Positions 27,457 to 35,745 of a DNA stretch of 64,000 bases are shown piece by piece. The stretch spans positions 262,414-326,413 of the forward strand of contig NZ_JAUSBV010000002.1 in assembly GCF_030651915.1 (NCBI RefSeq). The letters are read 5' to 3'. The DNA is from Parvibaculum sp. GTDB lineage: Bacteria > Pseudomonadota > Alphaproteobacteria > Parvibaculales > Parvibaculaceae. The position numbers and the translations under genes were made by a program. Every line of letters begins with the position of its first letter. Positions within the stretch are counted from its first letter, which is position 1. A model generated the notes under the pieces. The model was not told the DNA's origin. It worked only from the letters and a program-made list of their open reading frames with translations, and made no database searches.

Positions 27457-27882
27457 TCACGGCGCCTTCTTCAAGCCGCCCATGGCGCAGATCCGTTTCC
27501 ACTCCTCGGCGCGCACCGGCTGCACCGAGAGGCGCGACTGTTTCAGCAACGCCATCTCGGCCAGGCGCGGCTCGCCCTTGACGTCGGCCAGCGTTACCGG
27601 TTCGGGCATGTCGCACACCGCCTCGATGTCGACAAGACCGAAGCGGCCCGTCTCGTCGGTCGGGTCGGGGTGATGCTCGCCGATCACGCGGACGATGCCG
27701 ACGATGCGCTTCTCGTCGACCGAATGATAGAAGAAGCCGAGGTCGCCCTTTTTCATCGCCTTCATGTTGTTGTTGGCCTGATAGTTGCGCACGCCCGACC
27801 AGGGCTCGCCCTTGGCGCCTTTCTTCTTCTGGTCGTCCCACGACCAGGTCGAGGGTTCGGATTTGAAAAGCCAGTAGGCCAT
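27457..27882 (-). CDS. EVE domain protein
   Basis: The 141-residue protein is a single EVE domain, a PUA-like fold thought to bind modified bases. Landmarks are AYWLFKSEPSTWSWDDQ at the start, WSGVRNYQANNNMKAMKKGDLGFFYHS in the middle and VSVQPV-like LSVQPVRAEEWKRI near the end. The ATG at 27882 follows GAAGGAA. It is the third gene of a gpsA-yciI-EVE unit with gaps of 29 and 19 bp. Confidence 0.92.
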   Translation of the reverse strand: MAYWLFKSEPSTWSWDDQKKKGAKGEPWSGVRNYQANNNMKAMKKGDLGFFYHSVDEKRIVGIVRVIGEHHPDPTDETGRFGLVDIEAVCDMPEPVTLADVKGEPRLAEMALLKQSRLSVQPVRAEEWKRICAMGGLKKAP

Positions 27883-27901
27883 GTTCGCCGTTCCTTCGCG
27901 C

Positions 27902-28186
27902 TTATTCCTTGGGGCCGAGCAGCCATTTCCAGGCGCGCACATCCGTGTGCTGAAAGAGGCCGGCCTTGTTGTAGGGATCGTTCTCGACGAGCTTCTCGGC
28001 CGCGGCACGATCGGCGACATCGATCACCAGCAGCGAACCGTTCATCACGCTCTGATCGTCATTGGTGAAGGGCCCGCCGATCTTCACGCAAGCCGCCTCG
28101 CCCCAGTATTTCAGATGCGCCTCGCGATTGGCGAGGCGGAGTTCCAGCGCGTCCGGCTTGTCGGTGTAGATCAGGCAGAAAAGCAT
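27902..28186 (-). CDS. YciI family protein
   Basis: This 94-residue ferredoxin-like-fold protein matches YciI: MLFCLIYTDKPDALELRLANREAHLKYW, then NGSLLVIDVADRAAAEKLVENDPYNKAGLFQHTDVRAW. The conserved His of the REAHLKYW segment and the Asp of the ENDPY segment, proposed active-site residues in the family, are present. The function is unsettled. It sits between gpsA and the EVE gene in the usual alphaproteobacterial order. Confidence 0.9.
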   Translation of the reverse strand: MLFCLIYTDKPDALELRLANREAHLKYWGEAACVKIGGPFTNDDQSVMNGSLLVIDVADRAAAEKLVENDPYNKAGLFQHTDVRAWKWLLGPKE

Positions 28187-28215
28187 GGGCGGGGTTCCAT
28201 CTCGTTTTCGTTGCT

Positions 28216-29247
28216 TCAAATCTCGGCGCGGAAGGGGCGCGACAGCAGTGCCGCAATGGCTTCGTCGACGCTCGTCTTGCCGGTTACGAGGGCCGCGACC
28301 GCTTCGGCGATCGGCATTTCGACCTTGTGCTTCTTCGCCAGCGCCACGACGGCGGCGGCCGAAAAAACGCCTTCGCTGACCGAGTGGCGCGAACCCATGA
28401 TCTCCTCGAGTGTCTTTCCCTCGCCCAGCGCCATGCCGAGCGACATGTTGCGCGACTTGATCGAGTTGCAGGTCAGGATCAGATCGCCGAGACCGGAAAG
28501 TCCGGTCAGCGTTTCGGCGCGCGCGCCCATCGCAAGACCGAGCCGCGTCAGTTCGGCAAAGCCGCGCGTCGTCAGGGCGGCACGCGCGCTCTCGCCGAAT
28601 TTCTTTCCTTCGACAATGCCGCAGGCGATCGCCAGCACGTTCTTGACCGCGCCGCCGATTTCGGCGCCGATCAGGTCGGCGGAATAGTAAGGCCGGAATG
28701 TCGGCAGGCCGATCGCGGCGGCGAGCGCTTCGGCGGTCCGTTCGTCGGCGCAGGCCAGCGTCACCGCGGTCGGCTGGCCGCGCGCGACTTCGGCGGCAAA
28801 GCTCGGGCCGGACAACACGGCGGCTTGCGCCTGCGGCGCGGCTTCCGCCAGCACTTCGGTCAAGAGCTTGCCGGTCTCCTGTTCGATGCCCTTGGCGCAG
28901 AGGACGACAGGCGTCGCCGGCGCGAGCGCGGGGCCAAGTTCCGTCAGTACGCGGCGCATATGCTGGGCCGGCGTCACCATCAGCAGCGCGTCGGCCGCGC
29001 TCATCTCCGCCAGCGCCGTCGTCGCGCGGATGCCGGCATCGAGCGCGATGCCGGGCAGGAAGGTCGCGTTTTCGTGGCGGGCATTTATCCCGTCGGCAAC
29101 CTCCGCCTCGCGCGCCCACAGCGTCACCCGGCAACCGGCGCGCGCCGCGACCTGCGCCAGCGCCGTTCCCCAGGCGCCCGCGCCGACGACGCCGATGCTT
29201 TTGATGGCGGTCGTGATCTTCTTCTCTCCGGCAATTTTTTCGGCCAA
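28216..29247 (-). CDS. gpsA: NAD(P)H-dependent glycerol-3-phosphate dehydrogenase
   Basis: GpsA makes sn-glycerol 3-phosphate for phospholipid synthesis. The 343-residue protein has the NAD-binding motif [18 protein letters not shown] (residues 18-35), the [13 protein letters not shown] segment, [15 protein letters not shown], the catalytic Lys in [27 protein letters not shown], and [11 protein letters not shown]. The length is normal. It is followed by yciI and EVE; tsaD, which often precedes gpsA, is about 2.3 kb away here. Confidence 0.96.
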   Translation of the reverse strand: MAEKIAGEKKITTAIKSIGVVGAGAWGTALAQVAARAGCRVTLWAREAEVADGINARHENATFLPGIALDAGIRATTALAEMSAADALLMVTPAQHMRRVLTELGPALAPATPVVLCAKGIEQETGKLLTEVLAEAAPQAQAAVLSGPSFAAEVARGQPTAVTLACADERTAEALAAAIGLPTFRPYYSADLIGAEIGGAVKNVLAIACGIVEGKKFGESARAALTTRGFAELTRLGLAMGARAETLTGLSGLGDLILTCNSIKSRNMSLGMALGEGKTLEEIMGSRHSVSEGVFSAAAVVALAKKHKVEMPIAEAVAALVTGKTSVDEAIAALLSRPFRAEI

Positions 29248-29281
29248 CAGGGCCCTCCGTCCCGCATGGTGCTGCAGGTGC

Positions 29282-29334
29282 TAACGATTGAACGGTTCGT
29301 TGATTATTTATTCCGCCGCATTACAATCATTTGT
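29282..29334 (+). promoter_or_regulatory. TetR-gene promoter with overlapping 25-bp palindromic operator
   Basis: The palindrome TAA-N2-A-N2-GAAC-N-GTTC-N2-T-N2-TTA spans 29282-29306. It overlaps a candidate -35 TTGATT (29300-29305), which is 16 bp from a -10 TACAAT (29322-29327). Transcription would start at about 29334, directly before the ATG at 29335, so the mRNA is probably leaderless. The arrangement fits autorepression by the TetR protein. Confidence 0.65.
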
Positions 29335-29961
29335 ATGACCGCTCACGACGCCACGCACCAGAAAATCATCGAAGCCGCCAAGCGGCGCTTCACGCATTAC
29401 GGCTATACCAAAACGACGATGGCGGAGCTCGCCGCCGATTGCGAGATGTCGCCGGGCAATCTCTATCGCTACTTTCCCGGCAAGCTCGACATCGCCGAGG
29501 AAATTTGCCGCGAGGCGTCGATGCAGACGGCCGAGGATCTGTCGCGCATCCTTACGACGGCTGGCCGGAGCGCCGCCGAGCGCCTCTACGACTTTCTCTT
29601 TATGGATCTGCGCGAGACTTTCCACAAACTCGAGGAAGACCGGAAGATCGTCGAGATGGCGCAGATCGTCACCGCCGAGCGTCCCGAGTTCCACAACGAA
29701 GGTCTGAAACGCGAACGCGAGGTTCTGGTCCGCATCATCGAGCTCGGCAATATGTCCGGCGAGTTCAAGGTACCCGAACCCGAATTCGCCGCTGAGATGA
29801 TCCAGGCCGCCACTCTGAAGTTCAGCTATCCGCAGCTTTTCACGCGCCTGCCGCTCGACAAACTCGAAAGAGAGCTTGAGGGCGTCTATCAGCTGATCGT
29901 CGCCGGGTTGAAAGGCGGCGCTGCCTGTTGCGACCCGCAAAAGCTGCTCGCGGAAGCTTGA
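29335..29961 (+). CDS. TetR-family transcriptional regulator
   Basis: This 208-residue protein has an N-terminal HTH (TKTTMAELAADCEMSPGNLYRYFPGK, about residues 25-50) and a variable helical ligand-binding domain. The start is ATG 29335, with no ribosome site because a promoter -10 ends 7 bp upstream. A Cys-Cys pair occurs near the C-terminus (GGAACCDPQK). The gene is divergent from gpsA and precedes the two mini-protein genes, which it may control. Confidence 0.9.
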   Translation: MTAHDATHQKIIEAAKRRFTHYGYTKTTMAELAADCEMSPGNLYRYFPGKLDIAEEICREASMQTAEDLSRILTTAGRSAAERLYDFLFMDLRETFHKLEEDRKIVEMAQIVTAERPEFHNEGLKREREVLVRIIELGNMSGEFKVPEPEFAAEMIQAATLKFSYPQLFTRLPLDKLERELEGVYQLIVAGLKGGAACCDPQKLLAEA

Positions 29962-29996
29962 ATCGCTCTAAAACTCCTCCCAACACATTAGTTCTA

Positions 29997-30139
29997 TTGC
30001 ACTGCATGGTTTGATTCAGCGTGGCAATGAATGGCTTAGTGCGCTGTTTTCGTTCATAAAACACAGGCTGTGACCGTGTTTTGTGTTGCAGTGCGGCAAC
30101 ATAAATCCTGATGATTGAACATTTTTTATTTTGTTCATT
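29997..30139. promoter_or_regulatory. AT-rich upstream region of the mini-proteins with several inverted repeats
   Basis: The region between the TetR stop and the first mini-protein has no convincing frame but contains TTGCACTGCA (29997-30006), AAAACAC / GTGTTTT arms (30058-30082), TTGC-N6-GCAA arms (30086-30099) and TGAACA / TGTTCA arms (30116-30137). Composition is clearly more AT-rich than the neighbours. I read it as a regulatory region with one or more operator-type sites; the regulators are unknown. Confidence 0.45.
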
Positions 30140-30224
30140 GTTTCTCACTCAGGGCCTCCTAAATCCCCTCTGTCGGCGGGACACCGGACCGAAACCGCCG
30201 CGAAGGAACACAGGAGAAAGAGCC

Positions 30225-30329
30225 ATGATCAACATCACCAGCAAGCTGACCAACCGCGTCATCACGGTCGTTGTCGCAGGTTACTCGCTCGCCTTCCTGG
30301 CTCAGATCGCCTCCCAGTACGCGGCCTGA
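30225..30329 (+). CDS. Mini-protein 1 (34 residues, one membrane helix)
   Basis: An ATG preceded by AGGAGAAAGAG encodes MINITSKLTNRVITVVVAGY followed by a hydrophobic tail SLAFLAQIASQYAA. It has an amphipathic/polar N-terminus and one helix of about 18 residues. The C-terminal half resembles that of the next mini-protein (GYSLAFLAQIAS versus AYTLALIVQTSG), so the two look like tandem paralogues. I recognise no family; a single-helix inner-membrane peptide is likely. Confidence 0.55.
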   Translation: MINITSKLTNRVITVVVAGYSLAFLAQIASQYAA

Positions 30330-30388
30330 GCGGGAACGGCACCCCATCAAGGGCGGCTCGGCCGCCCGCTATTCGAAAGACCATCGCC

Positions 30389-30514
30389 ATGACGCAGAAC
30401 CGGAAAGTTTCCCCCCTTGTGGAGCGCGTCGCCGCCAAAGCCATCGCCGCGCTGTTTGTGGCCTACACGCTCGCGCTGATCGTGCAGACCTCGGGCGTCG
30501 CCACCATCGTCTGA
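30389..30514 (+). CDS. Mini-protein 2 (41 residues, one membrane helix)
   Basis: The frame begins at ATG 30389 and encodes MTQNRKVSPLVERVAAKAIA followed by ALFVAYTLALIVQTSGVATIV. A short basic N-terminus precedes a hydrophobic helix whose sequence parallels mini-protein 1. It is 59 bp downstream of mini-protein 1, and a strong terminator follows at 30593, consistent with a two-gene transcript. The ribosome site is weak (GAAAGA). The function is unknown. Confidence 0.5.
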   Translation: MTQNRKVSPLVERVAAKAIAALFVAYTLALIVQTSGVATIV

Positions 30515-30592
30515 TTTCCCCGTCCGGGCTCCTCCCCCTCCCCCTCAGGGAGCCCGGCGATCCCAAGGCCCTTGCCCCCCAAGGGTCTCTTG

Positions 30593-30628
30593 ACCCCGCC
30601 GCTTTCCCCGCGGCGGGGTTCTTTTTTG
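30593..30628 (+). terminator. Intrinsic terminator after the mini-protein genes
   Basis: CCCCGCCGC (30594-30602) pairs with GCGGCGGGG (30610-30618), followed by TTCTTTTTT. It ends exactly at the 3' end of the convergent alpha/beta hydrolase gene. Confidence 0.88.
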
Positions 30629-31528
30629 TCAGTCGAGATGCTGGCAGGCAAAGCGCACGATATGCGTGATCGCTTCGCGCCCCTCGGGCAGCATGTCGGC
30701 GTTGAGCTGCCAGACATGCCAGACCTTCGGCCAGACCTCGAGCGTCGCCTCGGCGCCGGCGGCCTTGAGAGCTGCCGCCATGCTGACTGCATCGTCCCTC
30801 AGTATCTCGCGGTCGCCGACCTGAAAGAGCGTCGGCGGAAAACCGGACACGTCGCCGAATAACGGCGAGAGGTAGGGGTTTTTCGCATCGGCGCCCGGGC
30901 AGTAGGCCGGCATCAGGCTGGCCATGAGTTCGGGCACGAACATCGCGTCGGCCTCGGCATTCGACTGCATCGACGTACCGCCCCCGGTCATGTCGGTGGC
31001 CGGAGACAGGCAGATCAGCGCCGCCGGCAGCGGCAGATTTTCGGCCTTGAGGCGCAATGCGAGCGCAAGCGTCAGGTTTCCGCCGGCCGAATCGCCGCCG
31101 ACAAGGATGGATTTGGCAGGCAGCCCGCCTTCCAGCAGCGCCCGGTAGGCCGTCACGCAATCGTCGAGCCCCGCCGGGAAATGGTGTTCCGGCGCCAGCC
31201 GGTAGTCGACCGCATAGACCGGCACACCGACATCCTTGGCGAGCCGCCAGGTGAGCGGACGATGCGTGCGCGGCGATCCGGCAACGAAGCCGCCGCCGTG
31301 GATGTAGAGAATGGCGGCGTCGGTGCGGTTGTCTGCCGCCGAAAGTCTCTCGGCCAGAACACCGCCGAGATCCACGGCCTCGCAGACGATGCCGGCCGGC
31401 AGCTTCGACGATCTCGCTTCCATCTGCAGCATTAGCGGGCGCAGCAGGTTCACATCAGGGTTCTTGCGAAAGCGGCGCTTGATCTGCCAGCGGATCAACA
31501 GGTCGATCAAAGGTAGCTGCAGGCTCAT
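30629..31528 (-). CDS. Alpha/beta hydrolase of the hormone-sensitive-lipase family
   Basis: This 299-residue esterase-type protein has the HSL oxyanion motif HGGGF (residues 77-81), nucleophile motif GGDSAGG with Ser147, and the C-terminal catalytic His in KVWHVWQLN. The DYRLAPEHHFPAGLDD segment is also typical. It probably hydrolyses short- or medium-chain acyl esters in the cytoplasm. It follows tsaD by 11 bp and may be co-transcribed, although it is not part of the usual tsaD neighbourhood. Confidence 0.92.
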   Translation of the reverse strand: MSLQLPLIDLLIRWQIKRRFRKNPDVNLLRPLMLQMEARSSKLPAGIVCEAVDLGGVLAERLSAADNRTDAAILYIHGGGFVAGSPRTHRPLTWRLAKDVGVPVYAVDYRLAPEHHFPAGLDDCVTAYRALLEGGLPAKSILVGGDSAGGNLTLALALRLKAENLPLPAALICLSPATDMTGGGTSMQSNAEADAMFVPELMASLMPAYCPGADAKNPYLSPLFGDVSGFPPTLFQVGDREILRDDAVSMAAALKAAGAEATLEVWPKVWHVWQLNADMLPEGREAITHIVRFACQHLD

Positions 31529-31539
31529 GCGTATTCCTT

Positions 31540-32625
31540 TCAGGCTTTCACGCCGGCGCCGCGCGCCGGCATCGCGTCCGGGTCGAGCGGCCAGCGGGCG
31601 CGCGGGCTGACCGAGATCGGATCGATGAGACCCAGCGCCAGCCGTTCGGCACCCGCCCAGGCAATCATCGCGCCATTATCGGTGCAAAGCTTTAGCGGTG
31701 GGACGACGATTTCATAACCACAGGCATGGGCCGAAACCTTCAATCGCTCCCGCAGCATCATATTGGCGGCGACACCGCCGGCGACGACGAGGTGGCGATG
31801 GCCGGGCGGGATCGTGTCGGAAGCGAGCGCCATTGCATTTTCGGTGCGTTCGGCCAGCACATCGGCGACGGCGGCCTGAAACGAGGCGGCGATGTCGGCG
31901 CGGTCCTGATCGCCCAGTTGGCCGAGGCTTTCGGCTGTCTGCCGTACAGCGGTCTTGAGACCCGAGAACGAAAAGTCGCAGCCCGGGCGGCCCATCATTG
32001 GCCTGGGCAAGGCGAAGCGCGTCGCGTCGCCCTCATGTGCGGCGCGCTCGACCGCCGGCCCGCCGGGAAAACCGAGGCCAAGCAGCTTGGCGACCTTGTC
32101 GAAAGCTTCGCCCACGGCATCGTCGATCGTCGTGCCAAGGCGGCGATAGCGGCCGACGCCTTCGACGACCAGAAGCTGGCTGTGACCGCCCGAGACCAGC
32201 AGCAGCAGATAGGGGAAGGGCAGACCGTCGGTCAGGCGTGCCGTCAGTGCATGGCCTTCGAGATGATTGACGGCCAGCAAAGGCAGGCCGCGCGCCGCTG
32301 CGATGCCCTTGGCCGTCATCAGGCCGACGATGACGCCGCCGATCAGGCCCGGTCCGGCGGTCGCGGCGACGCCATCAATATCGTCCCAACCGATCCCGGC
32401 TTCTTTCAACGCGCGCGCAATCAGACCATCGAGATGCTCGACGTGGGCGCGGGCGGCGATTTCCGGCACCACGCCGCCAAAGGGCGCATGCTCGGCGATC
32501 TGGGAGAAAACGACATTGGAGAGAATTTCGCCCTTGGCCTCCGGGCCTGCGCCGCGGCGCACCACAGCAGCGGCCGTTTCGTCGCAGCTTGTCTCGATGC
32601 CGAGCAGGGTGAGCGGTTTCGTCAC
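31540..32625 (-). CDS. tsaD: tRNA N6-threonylcarbamoyladenosine transferase subunit TsaD
   Basis: TsaD transfers the threonylcarbamoyl group to A37 of ANN-decoding tRNAs. The 361-residue protein shows [15 protein letters not shown] at the N-terminus, the metal motif HLEGH (His121 and His125), [12 protein letters not shown], and [13 protein letters not shown] with the [12 protein letters not shown] segment near the C-terminus. The length is typical. It is divergent from hemC, the classical alphaproteobacterial arrangement. Confidence 0.97.
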   Translation of the reverse strand: MTKPLTLLGIETSCDETAAAVVRRGAGPEAKGEILSNVVFSQIAEHAPFGGVVPEIAARAHVEHLDGLIARALKEAGIGWDDIDGVAATAGPGLIGGVIVGLMTAKGIAAARGLPLLAVNHLEGHALTARLTDGLPFPYLLLLVSGGHSQLLVVEGVGRYRRLGTTIDDAVGEAFDKVAKLLGLGFPGGPAVERAAHEGDATRFALPRPMMGRPGCDFSFSGLKTAVRQTAESLGQLGDQDRADIAASFQAAVADVLAERTENAMALASDTIPPGHRHLVVAGGVAANMMLRERLKVSAHACGYEIVVPPLKLCTDNGAMIAWAGAERLALGLIDPISVSPRARWPLDPDAMPARGAGVKA

Positions 32626-32751
32626 GGGTTTTGCGCCTCAAAAGGTCAGCCTTTCCCTCTCGCAAGGGGGATAAACGGGCTATAAGAAGCCCGAACGGCA
32701 AACCCGCAGCCGGAGAATTTCCCGGCTGGCATACAACCTTAGAGACCCTGC

Positions 32752-33678
32752 ATGCAACGGCGCTATCGCATCGGCACCAGAGGATCGAAGCTGGCGCTCA
32801 TCCAGGCCAACGAAGTGGCGCGCCGGATCGCGCAGGCGCAGCATCTGTCGGTCGAACATGCGGCCGAGATCGTCGTCATCAGCACGGAAGGCGACCGGGT
32901 GCAGGATCGCGCCCTTTCCGAAATCGGCGGAAAAGGGCTTTTCACGCAAGAAATCGAAGAGCAGCTTGCCGATGCCCGTATCGACATCGCCGTTCATTCG
33001 ATGAAAGACATGCCGACCCAACTGCCCGACGGGCTGATCATCGATTGTCTGCTGGAGCGCGCCGATCCGCGCGATGCCTTTCTGTCGTCCAAAGCCGCGA
33101 CGCTTGGGGCCCTTCCGCAGGGCGCCATTGTCGGCACCTCGTCGCTCCGCCGCGCCGCACAGGTCCGGGCCCTCCGGCCCGATATTCGTGTGGTGCCGTT
33201 TCGCGGCAATGTCGACACGCGTCTCAGGAAGCTTGCCGAGGGTGTCGCCGACGCGACCCTGCTCGCAATGGCCGGTCTGATCCGCATGGGATTTCAGGAC
33301 AAGGCGACGGCGCCGCTGTCACCCGAAGACATGTTGCCTGCCGTGGCACAAGGAGCGATCGGCATTGAGCGCCGGGCAGGTGATGACGAGGCGGCGCATC
33401 TGCTCGCCAAGATCCATCACCGGGAAACCGGACTGCGCGTCGCCGCCGAGCGCGCGCTGCTTGCCGTTCTCGACGGTTCCTGTCGCACACCGATTGCCGC
33501 GCTTGCCGAAATTTCGGGTGAGCGACTGCATCTCCGCGCCATGATCCTGACGCCGGATGGTTCGGAAGTTCTCGAAACGACGCGTGAAGGTCTGGCAACG
33601 GATGGCATTGCGCTTGGGCGCGATGCCGGGCTCGAACTCAAATCCCGTGCGGGTCCGCATTTCTTCGACGGGGTTTGA
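32752..33678 (+). CDS. hemC: Porphobilinogen deaminase (hydroxymethylbilane synthase)
   Basis: HemC polymerises four porphobilinogens into hydroxymethylbilane. In 308 residues it has [25 protein letters not shown] with the catalytic Asp, [19 protein letters not shown], and the dipyrromethane-cofactor Cys244 in [11 protein letters not shown]. It starts at ATG 32752 and is followed by hemD after 6 bp. Confidence 0.97.
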   Translation: MQRRYRIGTRGSKLALIQANEVARRIAQAQHLSVEHAAEIVVISTEGDRVQDRALSEIGGKGLFTQEIEEQLADARIDIAVHSMKDMPTQLPDGLIIDCLLERADPRDAFLSSKAATLGALPQGAIVGTSSLRRAAQVRALRPDIRVVPFRGNVDTRLRKLAEGVADATLLAMAGLIRMGFQDKATAPLSPEDMLPAVAQGAIGIERRAGDDEAAHLLAKIHHRETGLRVAAERALLAVLDGSCRTPIAALAEISGERLHLRAMILTPDGSEVLETTREGLATDGIALGRDAGLELKSRAGPHFFDGV

Positions 33679-33684
33679 GACGCC

Positions 33685-34398
33685 ATGCGGCTCCTCGTCA
33701 CCCGGCCTGAGGAGGATGCGATCGAGCTCGCGCGCGTCCTTGCCGCGCGCGGCCATGAGGTGGTGATGGCGCCCGTGATGTCGATCCGCTATCTCGATGC
33801 GGCAGAACTGTCCGAGCGCGCCTGGCAGGCATTGCTCGTGACCAGTGCCAATGGGGCACGGGCGCTGGCGCGTCATCGACAGGCGGCGGCGTTGAAGAAT
33901 GTGCGGGTTCTCGCGGTCGGTCCGGCCAGCGCCCAGGCTATGGCGGATGCCGGCTTCCGGTGGGTCGAGGCGGCGGATGGCGACGCCGATGCGCTCGCGG
34001 CGCTGGTCTGTCTGGAGCTTTCGCCCGATGGCGGGCCATTGCTTCACGTGGCCGGCAGCGTCGTGGCCGGCGACCTCAAGGCGGTTCTCGAGGTTCAGGG
34101 TTTCGAGGTCGAGCGGGTGGTTCTCTACGAGGCCGTGCCGGTTGCCGCGCTCCCCTCACCGGCGGTGCGGGTGATTGCCGAAGGTCGTATCGATGGCGTT
34201 CTCCTCTATTCGCCGCGAACGGCCCGCCTCTTTCTGTCGCTGGTGCACAATGCGGGCCTGGAATCCGAACTTGCTGCGATCACCGCTTATTGCCTGTCGC
34301 CCGCCGTCGCCGAGGCGCTGGGCGATGTGGCCGTTCTTACGGTGAAAATCGCGGAGCGGCCGGAGCAGAACGCAATGCTGGCCCTGATCGAGAGCTGA
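33685..34398 (+). CDS. hemD: Uroporphyrinogen-III synthase
   Basis: HemD closes and inverts ring D of hydroxymethylbilane. This family is poorly conserved; the 237-residue protein shows the two-lobe pattern with LLVTRPEEDAIELARVLAARGHEVVMAPV at the start, LVTSANGARAL, VLAVGPASAQAMADAGF, DGVLLYSPRTARLFL and ITAYCLSPAVAEAL. Position directly after hemC confirms the call. Confidence 0.93.
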   Translation: MRLLVTRPEEDAIELARVLAARGHEVVMAPVMSIRYLDAAELSERAWQALLVTSANGARALARHRQAAALKNVRVLAVGPASAQAMADAGFRWVEAADGDADALAALVCLELSPDGGPLLHVAGSVVAGDLKAVLEVQGFEVERVVLYEAVPVAALPSPAVRVIAEGRIDGVLLYSPRTARLFLSLVHNAGLESELAAITAYCLSPAVAEALGDVAVLTVKIAERPEQNAMLALIES

Positions 34399-34484
34399 AT
34401 TCATCTGAACTTCGTCCTGACCGGGCGCCTTTGAGCCTCTATAGTGTCGGCCGAACCGGCATGATCCCCCCAAGATGGTTCCTT

Positions 34485-35738
34485 ATGACTGATTCAAACG
34501 ATGCGGATGCGGGCAAGGGTCCTGAACCCGAAATTCTGAAGCCGGATGCGGAAGCACGGCGGCGCAATGAAAAGCCGCGCAAGGAGCCCCGCACGCTTGA
34601 GGGAACGGCAGAAGAGGTGCGTGGCGAAAGCTCGGCAGAGGCGCAAACGAGCGGGGCCGAAACACGCCGGCAAGCGCTCGATGGCGGGGCGTCGGCCGGT
34701 GGATTGGCGTTTGCCGCTGCCGCCGGTTTCGGCGGCGCCGCCGTCGCGCTTGTTGCGGCCTGGATTCTTGGCTTCGGCGCGCCTGCGATCGACACCGCGA
34801 CCGATGAAAGACTCGCCGATCTCACGGCGCGGATTGCCGCGACCGAGATCAGCAATGGCGACAGCGCAGACAGCATCGACGTGCGTGTGCAAGCACTGGC
34901 TGCGCGTCTCGATGCAACGGAGGCAAAGGTCATCGCTGCCGAAACGGCGGCGCCGGACGCACAACTGGGCCGGCTTGCCGAAGAGCAGCAATTGCTGAAA
35001 GAGGCGCTTGACGATACGCGCCGCATGGCGCGCGTCACGCAGGATCGGATCGATGCGCTGGCCGCGGGTCTTCCGCCCGCCGGCATTGCCGACCATGTTG
35101 GCAGCCTCGATGTGCTGGTGAAGGCGCTTGATGCGCGGCTTGCCACGCTCGCGCCGCAGATCGAAACGATGGAAGCGCGCGTCGTTCTCCTTGAGGAAAA
35201 GAAGGACGATCCGGATGCGGCGGCGCGTGCGGCGCTCGGACTTGCGCTTGCCAATCTTGCCCGCGTTGCCGAGACGGCAGGGCCATTCGCGGCGGAACTC
35301 GATGCGGTGGCCAGTTTCCTGCCCGATGAGCCGGGCCTGACCTCATTGTCCGACGCGGCGGCGAGCGGCGTTGCAACACGCGCTGCGCTCAAGGCGCGGT
35401 TTCCTTCGGTGGTCGAAGGCATTTTCGATGCCGAGCGCCGCGCCGGGGATGAAGGCCTCTGGTCGCGCTTTGTCGCCAACGCCAAATCGCTGGTGACGAT
35501 CCGACGCACAGGCGAGATTTCGGGCGAGACGACCGAGGCGATTGTCGCACGCATGGAAGAGCGTCTGAAAATCGACGATCTTGCGGCCGCGGCAGCTGAA
35601 GGCAATTTGCTTCAAGGTCCCGCGCGCGTCGCGGCGGCGGCGTGGCTTGAGGATGCACAGGCGCGACTCGAAACCGAAACCTTGCTGCGCGATCTTTCGG
35701 CACGCGTCGCGACGCAGCTCTCTCAGAGCGGGGGTTGA
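34485..35738 (+). CDS. Mitofilin/Mic60-like inner-membrane protein
   Basis: This 417-residue protein has a charged N-terminal region (residues 1-65), one membrane helix (about 72-98) and a long alpha-helical, coiled-coil periplasmic part followed by a conserved C-terminal mitofilin-like region (AALKARFPSVVEGIFDAERRAGDEGLWSRF, VTIRRTGEISGETTEAIVARME). Alphaproteobacterial homologues shape intracytoplasmic membranes like mitochondrial Mic60. An ATG at 34461 would add 8 residues. The order hemC-hemD-mitofilin-hemY is standard for the class. Confidence 0.9.
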   Translation: MTDSNDADAGKGPEPEILKPDAEARRRNEKPRKEPRTLEGTAEEVRGESSAEAQTSGAETRRQALDGGASAGGLAFAAAAGFGGAAVALVAAWILGFGAPAIDTATDERLADLTARIAATEISNGDSADSIDVRVQALAARLDATEAKVIAAETAAPDAQLGRLAEEQQLLKEALDDTRRMARVTQDRIDALAAGLPPAGIADHVGSLDVLVKALDARLATLAPQIETMEARVVLLEEKKDDPDAAARAALGLALANLARVAETAGPFAAELDAVASFLPDEPGLTSLSDAAASGVATRAALKARFPSVVEGIFDAERRAGDEGLWSRFVANAKSLVTIRRTGEISGETTEAIVARMEERLKIDDLAAAAAEGNLLQGPARVAAAAWLEDAQARLETETLLRDLSARVATQLSQSGG

Positions 35739-35745
35739 AGCCGCG

